The position numbers and the translations under genes were made by a program. Below, in pieces: positions 34,051-42,378 of a stretch of DNA of 53,051 nt. The stretch covers positions 1,963-55,013 of the forward strand of contig NZ_RAPO01000008.1 in NCBI RefSeq assembly GCF_003610195.1, written 5' to 3'. The notes under the pieces were generated by a model that did no database searches, had not been told where the DNA came from, and saw only the letters and a program-made list of their open reading frames with translations. The DNA comes from Halopiger aswanensis (GTDB lineage: Archaea; Halobacteriota; Halobacteria; Halobacteriales; Natrialbaceae). Position 1 is the first letter of the stretch, and the number at the start of each line of letters is the position of its first letter.

Positions 34051-37000
34051 ATGGACAATCTTCAAAACACCTCCGTGGGTTTTGAATATACATCGGCTGA
34101 CTCTCATATGGAAGGGAATTCTGCGACACAACGCAAGGCCCAGCTCGACAAGGAAGAACGTGAGCATCTCGAGGACGTCGTCACCGAGATGCGTGACCGC
34201 GTCGAGGCGAACGTTCGTTACCAACTTGAGGACGAGTACGCCCTCGACAAGAAGCCAAACGACGACGCGTCCCTGAGCGAGGAGCAAGAAGACCTCGTTG
34301 AGGCGATTGAACTCGAAGCCGTCGACGGCAACGACTGGGAAGACGGTTACGAGGAGTACATTACCGGTGTCGGGTACACCATCGTCAATCGGCTGGCTGC
34401 GCTCCGTTGTATGGAGGTTCGCGGATTCATTGACGACGAGGTTACTGCCTTCCGCGACGATGGACTCACGCCAGCAGCAGACCGGCTGGTCACGGAGGAG
34501 TTCATGCTCGAGGAGGAGGCTGTCCTCGAAGCCTACCGAAACGCGTGCGACGACCTCGCCGAGGAGATCGAGATTCTCTTCGACCGCTCGACCGCCTACA
34601 GCCTGATCGACCCCGATGACGACACGTTCGAAGACCTCTGTGGAATGCTCGACGAAGTATCCGACGAGGTCTGGCGGGCCGACGACGTGCTCGGCTGGGT
34701 CTATGAGTACTACAACGTCAAACTTCTCGACGATCTCCGCCGGAAGGGTGACCGGGAAGGTCTGGAGCCCGAGGACGTACCGGCGGCGAACCAGTTCTAC
34801 ACCCCGCATTGGGTTGTCCGGATGCTCACCGACAACTCGCTGGGCAAGCTCTATCTTGAAGACAGAGGCGACCTGCAGGAAACCGTCGAGAGACAGGACT
34901 CGCTGACACCTAACGAGCGCAAGAACCGTCCTCTCTCTCCTGATGACGCTCCAGACATCGCTGACTTCTGCACCTATCTCGTCCCATCCGAAGAGGAAGG
35001 CGAACCACCGGAGTTCGACGGCCCTGAGGACATCCGCGTCATCGACCCTGCCTGTGGCAGCGGTCACTTCCTGCTATACGCGTTCGACGTATTGGAGCGC
35101 ATCTGGCGAGCAGAAACTAATCTCGACCCTGCAGAGATCCCTCACAAGATTCTCTGCAATAACCTCTATGGTGTCGACCTCGATATGCGGGCCTGTCAAC
35201 TCGCTGCGTTCAATCTCTATCTAAAGGGCCGTACGCGTGCCGAAGCTGAAGGAGCTGATGGCTTCGATATGCCGGAGGTTGGCATCGTCTGTGCCGACGC
35301 GAAAATAGCCGATGTCGAAGGCGTCGAGGCGGTTTTCGAGGAAGTTATCTCGAGTAGTTCGAGTATTGAGGGTGCTCTGAGTGAGGACGAAGTTCGTGAA
35401 GCGTTAGAAAGTATTCTCGGAGCATTCGAAGATGTCCACGGGCTCGGTAGCCTCCTCGATGTTCGGGGAACCATCGGTGAGATGTTTAGCGATGATGAAG
35501 GTGGCTTGCAGTTAACCTTCGATGACGAGTTCTCTGCGGACTACACTCTGAGCAGTTTCCTTCGTACACTACAGGAGGCAATTTCGGAGCATCGTAACGA
35601 GGATTCGTTCTTGGCTCAGGACTTGCGGAGCTTTGTTCGGTTACTAGATGTTCTGGGACAGGATTATGACGTTGCGTTAATGAACCCTCCTTACGGTTCA
35701 AAAAAGCGAATGCCCGATCCGATTCAGGATTATATTGAGTCTCATTACGAATACTACCCGAACTTCTACATCAGCTTCTTTGAGGTATGCGACAATTTGA
35801 CCAAAGAGGCCGGTCGTATCGGTATGCTCGTCCCTCGAACATTTTTGTTCCTAGATAGTTTTGAGAACTTCAGAGAAGACTTCGTTGGGGAAGAAGGAGG
35901 ATTTGATTTCTTAGCAGAATTTGGGATCGGAATATTGGATAATGCAACAGTACGGACTGTCGGCACCGTTGTTAGATCGGAAACCAATAAAAGCAGGACT
36001 GGTGTATTCGTTCGACTCTACGATCAGGATAGCTCTATGAAAGAGGATACTTTCACACAAACTATCTCCAAAACTAATAACAATATTGACAGATACTTCG
36101 AGATAAATCTCGACGAATTTGCAGAGATTCCTCGAACCCCCATATGTTATTCTACACCATCGGAGGTGAGAAGTCTCTATGAGACGAAGACTCTCCTTGA
36201 CGCCGAACAAGCAGATGTAGATGGTGATTCTGCTTTCTACGCTGTCACAGGCATTATTACGTCAGGAATTGACCGGTTCTTGAGAAAACACTGGGAAGTA
36301 AGAGACAAGCAAACTTTCAAGCCAATCGCAAAAGGAGGGGAAAATGCTTGGATTCTCCCACAAATAACCAAATCAGTAGAGTGGGGTGAGAGAGGGACTG
36401 TTCTAAAACGATCCAGTAACTCGATCCGCACTCCTAATGAAGAACTCTATGGCAACCCAGGCCTTACTTGGACATATATTAAAGATACCGGCCGTCGATT
36501 TGGCTACTACTTCGGAGGTCTTTTTAGTGTAACAGGTATGATGCTCTTCCCGCGTGAAGACGGATCTCTCTGGGAAATTATGGCGATACTGAATTCTGAT
36601 TTATACCACAGTCTATTCCTATCCCAAACTATTGAAAGAAACTGGAATCCAGGAGAGATTGGCGCAGTTCCGTGGATTCGAGAACTGATGGAAGGAAACT
36701 CACTATCTAACCTCGCGAAGGAACAATACCAGATTATGCTACAACGTCAAATGAATGATGCTATAAGCCCATTTTATGCAGGGCCAGAACTATTACCGTC
36801 TGAATCTAATCAAAATTTCTTCTACGATCATCCCCACACCTCTGTTATTGAGGTGCAATTTGAAAGCGACAAAAATGGTGTCTCTGCAAGTACAAGCATT
36901 GAGGATGCAGCCCGTGAAAGACGGAAACAAAACCTTGAGAATCTAAACAAGCTAGAGAGTATATCGACTGAAATCAACGAACGTGTCTACAATAAACTTG

Positions 37001-38451
37001 GAATAACAGACGATACACGTGAGGCTATTGAAACAGAGATATTCCTACGTACTTCTGAAGATCCATCTGATCGTGAAGTTCCAGATCCAGATACCATTCC
37101 TGAAATACTTGACAATCTCGAAGAAAGGGTTAAAAATCTCGTACACCACTTCGCGATGGAGGCCGTCCGTGAGGAAGACGGTGGCATCATTCCACTGGAA
37201 GGCACGGACGAACAGGCAGACATACTTGACCGCATCATCGAGCAGTTTCACAACGCGTACGGCGAGCACGCCGAAGACCGTCTCGTCGAGGTCGATGACA
37301 TCCTCGGTGCTGAATCGGCTGCCGACGAGGCGTATCCGAATTTGCGGGCGTTCATCGAAAACGACCTCTTCAACTACCACGTCGAGACGATGGAGAACAC
37401 ACCCATCTTCTGGAAACTCAGCACGGAGCGACTCCTCGCCGACTCGAAGGGCGAGGGCTTTGCCTGCTTCGTCGACTACCACCAGCTCGACGCCAGCCTC
37501 TTCGACCGCCTGAGCAACCACTACCTCGAGCCCCGAAAGGCTGAACTCCGCGAGCGCCGATCGGCTGCGAACCGTCGGCAGAACGACGAGTCGCTCTCGA
37601 CCAGCGAGCGGGCCGAAGCCACTGACGAGTTCGAGTTCTGTTCGAGCGCCCTCGAGCAGATTGCCGAACTCGAAGAAGTGATTCAGGAACTCGGTAGCAC
37701 AAGCGAGCGGGACTTTGACGAGGACGAACGCGAACTTGTGGAAGAACTCGCGCCGAAGGTGACCGCGTTCCGCGAGGTGACGGCCGAGCGAATCGAGACG
37801 CTCGCCGAACTTCGAGAGCGTAACGGCGAGGAGTGGTTCCAAGATACCTTCTCGGACAACTTCTGGGACGCAGTCGACAAATGGCGTGACGAGTGGCTGG
37901 ACGCTCTCGACGAACTCGAACGTGCCTGCAAAGAGTACGCTAAGCCGAGTGACGAACCCGTTGAGGCCCATCTGGCAGACCTCTTCGACTACTTCAACTG
38001 GCGACTCAAGGGCTCGGATCACTACTCCAGTACGGGCATCCTCTTCATGACCTACTACTTCGAACGTGAGGGGAGCAAACTCCTCAATGACGAGGATAAA
38101 CCATTCGACAACCTCACCGAAGACGAGGAGATGCTCGCCTCGCTCGCGATGGGCGTCGACGATGCGTCCATTCTCGACGAGCAATACCTTCAGCAGATTG
38201 CGGACGAGGAGGACATCGACGACGTGGACGACTTACCACCGCTAGCGGAGTTCAAGGCGCTCGCCGAAGAGATCGACGACCGCTGTCAGACGGTGGACAA
38301 ACAAATACCCTCGGACTGGTCAGACCGGGCACTTTCGGAGATCACAACTGCCGGCTACCAGCCCAACCAGAAGCACGGCGTCGCTATTAATATCACGCCG
38401 CTTGCGGAGAAGAACATTGTTCCCGAGGTCGTCGAGGACAAGGTGTTGTAG
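34051..38451 (+). CDS. pglX: PglX, BREX DNA methyltransferase
   Basis: A 1466-residue N6-adenine-type methyltransferase. The SAM-binding motif I is VIDPACGSGHFLLYAF at about 330-345 and the catalytic motif IV is NPPY at 545-548. The N-terminal 300 residues are helical (with NQFYTPHWVVRMLTDNSLGK just before the domain), and the C-terminal 400 are helical and highly charged. PglX methylates a BREX site to mark self DNA. An alternative start at 34108 (MEGNSATQRK) follows an AT box TTGAATATA at leaderless distance. Between about 35640 and 37130 the gene is much more AT-rich than its ends (18 GC of 60 at 36061-36120 against 36 of 60 at 34141-34200), including the probable target-recognition region. 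Confidence 0.94.
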   Translation: MDNLQNTSVGFEYTSADSHMEGNSATQRKAQLDKEEREHLEDVVTEMRDRVEANVRYQLEDEYALDKKPNDDASLSEEQEDLVEAIELEAVDGNDWEDGYEEYITGVGYTIVNRLAALRCMEVRGFIDDEVTAFRDDGLTPAADRLVTEEFMLEEEAVLEAYRNACDDLAEEIEILFDRSTAYSLIDPDDDTFEDLCGMLDEVSDEVWRADDVLGWVYEYYNVKLLDDLRRKGDREGLEPEDVPAANQFYTPHWVVRMLTDNSLGKLYLEDRGDLQETVERQDSLTPNERKNRPLSPDDAPDIADFCTYLVPSEEEGEPPEFDGPEDIRVIDPACGSGHFLLYAFDVLERIWRAETNLDPAEIPHKILCNNLYGVDLDMRACQLAAFNLYLKGRTRAEAEGADGFDMPEVGIVCADAKIADVEGVEAVFEEVISSSSSIEGALSEDEVREALESILGAFEDVHGLGSLLDVRGTIGEMFSDDEGGLQLTFDDEFSADYTLSSFLRTLQEAISEHRNEDSFLAQDLRSFVRLLDVLGQDYDVALMNPPYGSKKRMPDPIQDYIESHYEYYPNFYISFFEVCDNLTKEAGRIGMLVPRTFLFLDSFENFREDFVGEEGGFDFLAEFGIGILDNATVRTVGTVVRSETNKSRTGVFVRLYDQDSSMKEDTFTQTISKTNNNIDRYFEINLDEFAEIPRTPICYSTPSEVRSLYETKTLLDAEQADVDGDSAFYAVTGIITSGIDRFLRKHWEVRDKQTFKPIAKGGENAWILPQITKSVEWGERGTVLKRSSNSIRTPNEELYGNPGLTWTYIKDTGRRFGYYFGGLFSVTGMMLFPREDGSLWEIMAILNSDLYHSLFLSQTIERNWNPGEIGAVPWIRELMEGNSLSNLAKEQYQIMLQRQMNDAISPFYAGPELLPSESNQNFFYDHPHTSVIEVQFESDKNGVSASTSIEDAARERRKQNLENLNKLESISTEINERVYNKLGITDDTREAIETEIFLRTSEDPSDREVPDPDTIPEILDNLEERVKNLVHHFAMEAVREEDGGIIPLEGTDEQADILDRIIEQFHNAYGEHAEDRLVEVDDILGAESAADEAYPNLRAFIENDLFNYHVETMENTPIFWKLSTERLLADSKGEGFACFVDYHQLDASLFDRLSNHYLEPRKAELRERRSAANRRQNDESLSTSERAEATDEFEFCSSALEQIAELEEVIQELGSTSERDFDEDERELVEELAPKVTAFREVTAERIETLAELRERNGEEWFQDTFSDNFWDAVDKWRDEWLDALDELERACKEYAKPSDEPVEAHLADLFDYFNWRLKGSDHYSSTGILFMTYYFEREGSKLLNDEDKPFDNLTEDEEMLASLAMGVDDASILDEQYLQQIADEEDIDDVDDLPPLAEFKALAEEIDDRCQTVDKQIPSDWSDRALSEITTAGYQPNQKHGVAINITPLAEKNIVPEVVEDKVL

Positions 38452-38460
38452 ACCTGCTTA

Positions 38461-39687
38461 TCATCCCTCGTTCGCGAATTCTTCGAGACGTTTCAATCGG
38501 TAAGCGAGTACTGGCCCTACACCATCAATCTGTTCCAGTTCACCCAACGAGGTTTGCTCGAGATACTCGATCGAGGGTAACTCCTCACGGAGGGTTTTCT
38601 CCTTATTGTCCCCGATTCCGGGGACAATCGACCATCTGCCTTCTCTAAAGGCGTTCCGAACTTCTTGCTGATCGAATTCATCGAGATCAAGTCCTTGAGA
38701 ACTGAGAGAGGTCTCGATCGAAGCGACCCGCTCGTTCATATCTCCGACTTCATCCAGTAATTGCTCAACCTGACGCTCAGTCGCTTTCGTTTCCTCAATT
38801 TCGGACAAACGAGACTCGAATTCGTCGGCGAATTCATGGAAGTTTGAACGAAGTCGCGATGTCTCATTCATCATTTCGTCTACTTCCGACAAGATCTCAT
38901 CCCGAGTTCCCTGAAACTGCTCGTATGTTGTGTCAGAGACATACGATGAAACTTTCTCGGCGAAAGCTTCTGTGGACTCCATTCGTCCGGGTGCAACAAC
39001 GAACGGCCCTTCTCTAGACTCATCAAATAAATTCTCTAATTGATCTCGGATGTCACCTAATCTGTTGAGGATTCTCTCTTGATTTGATGTAACTTCCTCG
39101 TCATCAACCTCGAATTCCAAGTCATTCGGTGAAAAATCGGTAGACGCTGAAGCATCTTCACGATCATATCTTTCCATCGCCTTCTGATACGCAGCCATGC
39201 CGATCGCATCCCCAAGATTACTACTGATAGCACCCACAACCACGATGAGAAACAGGGTATCAACTATATTAGCAGACAATGTGGCGAGGGGAATTGTCAA
39301 AGCACTCCCAAGGAAAATCCCCGAATATCTAGGTAGAGACAGGCGAGGCAAACTTCGAGTCCCGCCATCTGTTCTTACGACTACCCTTGCAGAAACTAGC
39401 AATTGTATTAGCTCTCGGAGACGGCTGATCTCTTCACGCAGGGAGTCTTCTGGCCTAATGTCGCCAATAGCGGGATACTGCAATGTGAACTGAACCCCGG
39501 TCAACACCGCAGCTACGAGCAGCACAGAAAAGATGTTTTCAGGATTGAAAAACGCCGGGAGAACAGCAGGAGCAGCACCAGCAGTATAAATTAGAACTTG
39601 GGTGATTAGATTCGCCGCGACTCCCTCAGAAGTGTTCTTGCCATATCGAGCGAGTTGAGCCCGTACATCGAGACCAATAACTCTCAC
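38461..39687 (-). CDS. Membrane/coiled-coil protein with C-terminal helix-hairpin-helix
   Basis: A 408-residue protein. Membrane segments are visible at about 23-47 and 52-69 and as a long hydrophobic stretch at 121-163 (GIFLGSALTIPLATLSANIV). From about 190 to 345 it is a charged coiled coil (ESRLSEIEETKATERQVEQL and neighbours). The last 55 residues carry two helix-hairpin-helix-like motifs: WSIVPGIGDNKEKTLREELP and LEQIDGVGPVLAYRLKRLEE, usual for DNA binding. It ends 10 bases after the pglX stop in convergent orientation and starts 64 bases after the FokI-like gene, so the two minus-strand genes are probably one operon. It could tether DNA to the membrane. No family is recognised. Confidence 0.75.
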   Translation of the reverse strand: MRVIGLDVRAQLARYGKNTSEGVAANLITQVLIYTAGAAPAVLPAFFNPENIFSVLLVAAVLTGVQFTLQYPAIGDIRPEDSLREEISRLRELIQLLVSARVVVRTDGGTRSLPRLSLPRYSGIFLGSALTIPLATLSANIVDTLFLIVVVGAISSNLGDAIGMAAYQKAMERYDREDASASTDFSPNDLEFEVDDEEVTSNQERILNRLGDIRDQLENLFDESREGPFVVAPGRMESTEAFAEKVSSYVSDTTYEQFQGTRDEILSEVDEMMNETSRLRSNFHEFADEFESRLSEIEETKATERQVEQLLDEVGDMNERVASIETSLSSQGLDLDEFDQQEVRNAFREGRWSIVPGIGDNKEKTLREELPSIEYLEQTSLGELEQIDGVGPVLAYRLKRLEEFANEG

Positions 39688-39751
39688 ACTTCCACCCCAT
39701 TAGCCATTTTCTGGATGCGTATTGAAATCGCAAATCTATGATTGTACCTCT

Positions 39752-42223
39752 TCATTCTGGATAGTATTCGAGCTGGTCTCGGTCGTAGCGTTCGAGTCGA
39801 CCAATGAGATTTTCCCGAACGTTAGCTACCGAGTCGCTATCAAAGTGAACGAAGGATTCACCATCTACCGTCTGTTCGTTGTTCAATTCGTCAATCACGT
39901 AGCTGTCGAACTTCCCACGGATTCGAGCGTCACGAAGTGCCCACCAGTACTCGTTCAGAAGCTCATAGAGTTCGACTACTGCTCTGAACTCCATGAACAC
40001 CAATTTCTGATTGGGAGCCTCTCCATCAGTATAGGTTAAGATGTTCTCTTGGACGTGGCCAGCGATACGGGAGAAATCATCCTCGTCGAAGTTCTGTGAG
40101 ATGAGGAGATGTGCCGACAGACCGTCATCACCCGTCTTGTTCTCGATTGCCTCTCGCTCATCTTCAGTAAGGATGTAACGCGTGGCCTGATCTTCTTCCT
40201 CTGAACCGAGGTCGTATCCGCCCTCACGGTGGGAGAGCTTTGCGTCGTAAGTGGCCACGTAGTAATCGCTCGGGTCTTCCTCCGGTACGATAAGCACTCC
40301 ATCTGCTTCTCGCTCACCAATGCGCCCCCATCGTTCGGTCTGTGAGTAGAGCCTCTTCAGGAGGTAGAAGAGGTGCTTTTCAAAATAGCTGTCATTAGAG
40401 GGGTCGTAGATCTCCTCCAATTCGTCCTTGTTTTCGTGCATCGGCCCCAGTTCATCGACGAGCCCGTAGTATTCGCCTGTCTCTTCGTGGGCCTCGCTTG
40501 CCTTACTGATGAGCCGATCTTTGACACCGACAATGGCATTGTGGAGGGCATTCCCGATGAGTGCGTCGAGACTGTCTGCTGTGATAATGTCGTAGAGGGG
40601 AAGTCGACCATACCCCTCGTCATCTGCAGAGGCAGATTGTCCATAAGTTACGTAGACACACTGCAGGAGATAGTCGTTAACAGTACCCGGACGTGGATGG
40701 TTGCCGTGAGGTACCACATCGACCTCTTGATACGAGCTCGTCGTTCTCCGCCCTTCCGAATCAGTTAACGAAAACGAAGTCTCGACGATCTTTCGATCGC
40801 CCATCTTCCGATCTCCGACATTCCAGCCGGAGAAATCCCGTTTCGGGTGCGTTGGTGAGATCTCGTCCAGTCGGTTCTGGATGTACGTGGCGACACTCGT
40901 TTCGTTGACCTCGACCACGGTCTCCTCAACAGATTCCGAGAAGTCTTCTGCTCCGCACTCCTCACACTCTGACTCCGAAGCAGGGTTCTTCTCCGAACAC
41001 TGTGAGCAAGTCTTGAATTCCTCGACTTCTGTACCAATAAGCGCGTTACCAGTTGTATCTACGTTGCCCTCTAGTACATCCTGAACCTCATCACTCAACT
41101 CCTCGTAGTAATTTTCGTACGCAGTTCCCCGTTCGGCGAGGATTCGATTGAACAGGTACTCCTCGTCTTGCGACCCATACTCGTAGATTTTCTCGAATTC
41201 GATACCCGTTACTGCAGTGAAACCCTGCTTGAACCGACTTCGCTGTTCGTCCAGTTTGTGATTCGTCTTGAGTTCGAACTCGACTCCGTCGACACCATGA
41301 GTGAGTTCAACACGGAACTTCCCACCGTGGCGGATGTCTTTGAGATATAACTTATTGACTTCGGAAATCCCATCGAAAGAAACGAGATTTTCGTTCCGCA
41401 ACGAGTGGATGTCTCTGTAGATAGATCGTTCATTCTTCACCCGTAATCTGGAGTTCTCGGGGAGTTCAGATTCTGCAAAGTCAACCCCAACCACACGGAA
41501 CTCCTCATTATCTTCGACGAGGAGGTTCTCTACCTTCCCAACGATTGGTTCTTCTGCTGGTTCTGGTTGCTGCTCTTGGAGATTGTCGTCTGAGCGTAAC
41601 CGCGTCACGACTTTCTTCCGATCCGACTGTCGACCTCGAACCTCGAACGACTCTTCGTATTTCCGAACTACGACTGGTTTCGTCTGTAGATACCGGCGGG
41701 CAACGATTTCACCGTCATCTACCTCTTTACCGATCGTAGGCTGCCCCGGCCACAGAAGGTCGAACTCATCGTTGATCGTCTCTTGTACGAGGTTCTCTTC
41801 GTCATCAACTAAATCGAGTTCTGTTGGATCGTCATCGTCGCTCTCGAATACTTCACCTTCCTGATTCTGAATCCAGATATATTCCACATATACTTCGTTC
41901 AACAATCTTCTTGCGTCATCATCGTCGGCCGTTAAGACTCTCTGTTTGAATTCGTTGACGGAGCCGTATTTATCCTCGATGACACGTTTCTTTCGCCGGA
42001 TAAAGACCTCGAGAAGCGCCCCTCCGAAAGATTCTGGCCCCTCCGAGTCTTCTGAATCTTCCTCGTCTGTATCTGTCTCGCTCTGGGAATCTTCTCCCAA
42101 AGTTGAATCGTCTTCGTCCTCTTCGGTCTGAACTAATCTCCGTGCTTCTTCGTAATCAACGTCAATTTTGTACCAAAATTCAGGGTCATCGAATACTGTC
42201 GGAATTGTAACCTGTTGGGGCAT
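39752..42223 (-). CDS. FokI-like nuclease with zinc ribbon, embedded in BREX cluster
   Basis: An 823-residue acidic protein with an Asp/Glu-rich stretch at 34-62. At about 404-424 a zinc ribbon CSQCSEKNPASESECEEC is seen. The C-terminal third resembles the FokI cleavage domain: EREADGVLIVPEEDPSDYYV, then ATYDAKLSHREGGYDLGSEE and EDQATRYILTEDEREAIEN. Asp641 and Asp660-x-Lys662 would be the catalytic D...DxK residues, and the GGY(D/N)L after the Lys also matches FokI. The N-terminal 600 residues have no recognised domain and could hold specificity. It is on the opposite strand between pglX and pglZ, followed by the HhH membrane gene. It may cleave invading DNA that lacks PglX marks; that is inference. 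Confidence 0.78.
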   Translation of the reverse strand: MPQQVTIPTVFDDPEFWYKIDVDYEEARRLVQTEEDEDDSTLGEDSQSETDTDEEDSEDSEGPESFGGALLEVFIRRKKRVIEDKYGSVNEFKQRVLTADDDDARRLLNEVYVEYIWIQNQEGEVFESDDDDPTELDLVDDEENLVQETINDEFDLLWPGQPTIGKEVDDGEIVARRYLQTKPVVVRKYEESFEVRGRQSDRKKVVTRLRSDDNLQEQQPEPAEEPIVGKVENLLVEDNEEFRVVGVDFAESELPENSRLRVKNERSIYRDIHSLRNENLVSFDGISEVNKLYLKDIRHGGKFRVELTHGVDGVEFELKTNHKLDEQRSRFKQGFTAVTGIEFEKIYEYGSQDEEYLFNRILAERGTAYENYYEELSDEVQDVLEGNVDTTGNALIGTEVEEFKTCSQCSEKNPASESECEECGAEDFSESVEETVVEVNETSVATYIQNRLDEISPTHPKRDFSGWNVGDRKMGDRKIVETSFSLTDSEGRRTTSSYQEVDVVPHGNHPRPGTVNDYLLQCVYVTYGQSASADDEGYGRLPLYDIITADSLDALIGNALHNAIVGVKDRLISKASEAHEETGEYYGLVDELGPMHENKDELEEIYDPSNDSYFEKHLFYLLKRLYSQTERWGRIGEREADGVLIVPEEDPSDYYVATYDAKLSHREGGYDLGSEEEDQATRYILTEDEREAIENKTGDDGLSAHLLISQNFDEDDFSRIAGHVQENILTYTDGEAPNQKLVFMEFRAVVELYELLNEYWWALRDARIRGKFDSYVIDELNNEQTVDGESFVHFDSDSVANVRENLIGRLERYDRDQLEYYPE

Positions 42224-42378
42224 GAGAACCAGTTATTACCACCTTTCAACATGCCAGTTTCAAATAGATATTGGCTAGTGCACTTGTTCCCTCAGAGCGT
42301 AGCAGCAAAGTTAAGAAACTGATGTACGTCGCATCCATTTACAGATCGAACAACACATTCGCCTTTCTCTAATCACTC
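42224..42378. promoter_or_regulatory. Divergent promoter region between FokI-like gene and pglZ
   Basis: The 155-base gap must hold both promoters. AT-rich stretches occur at about 42260-42275 and 42305-42320, but no unambiguous TATA box is identified. Confidence 0.4.

Noticed and set aside
37045-38184. 379-residue frame antisense to the end of pglX
   Set aside because: Shadow of the GC-rich C-terminal coding region; valine/leucine/arginine-rich without motif.
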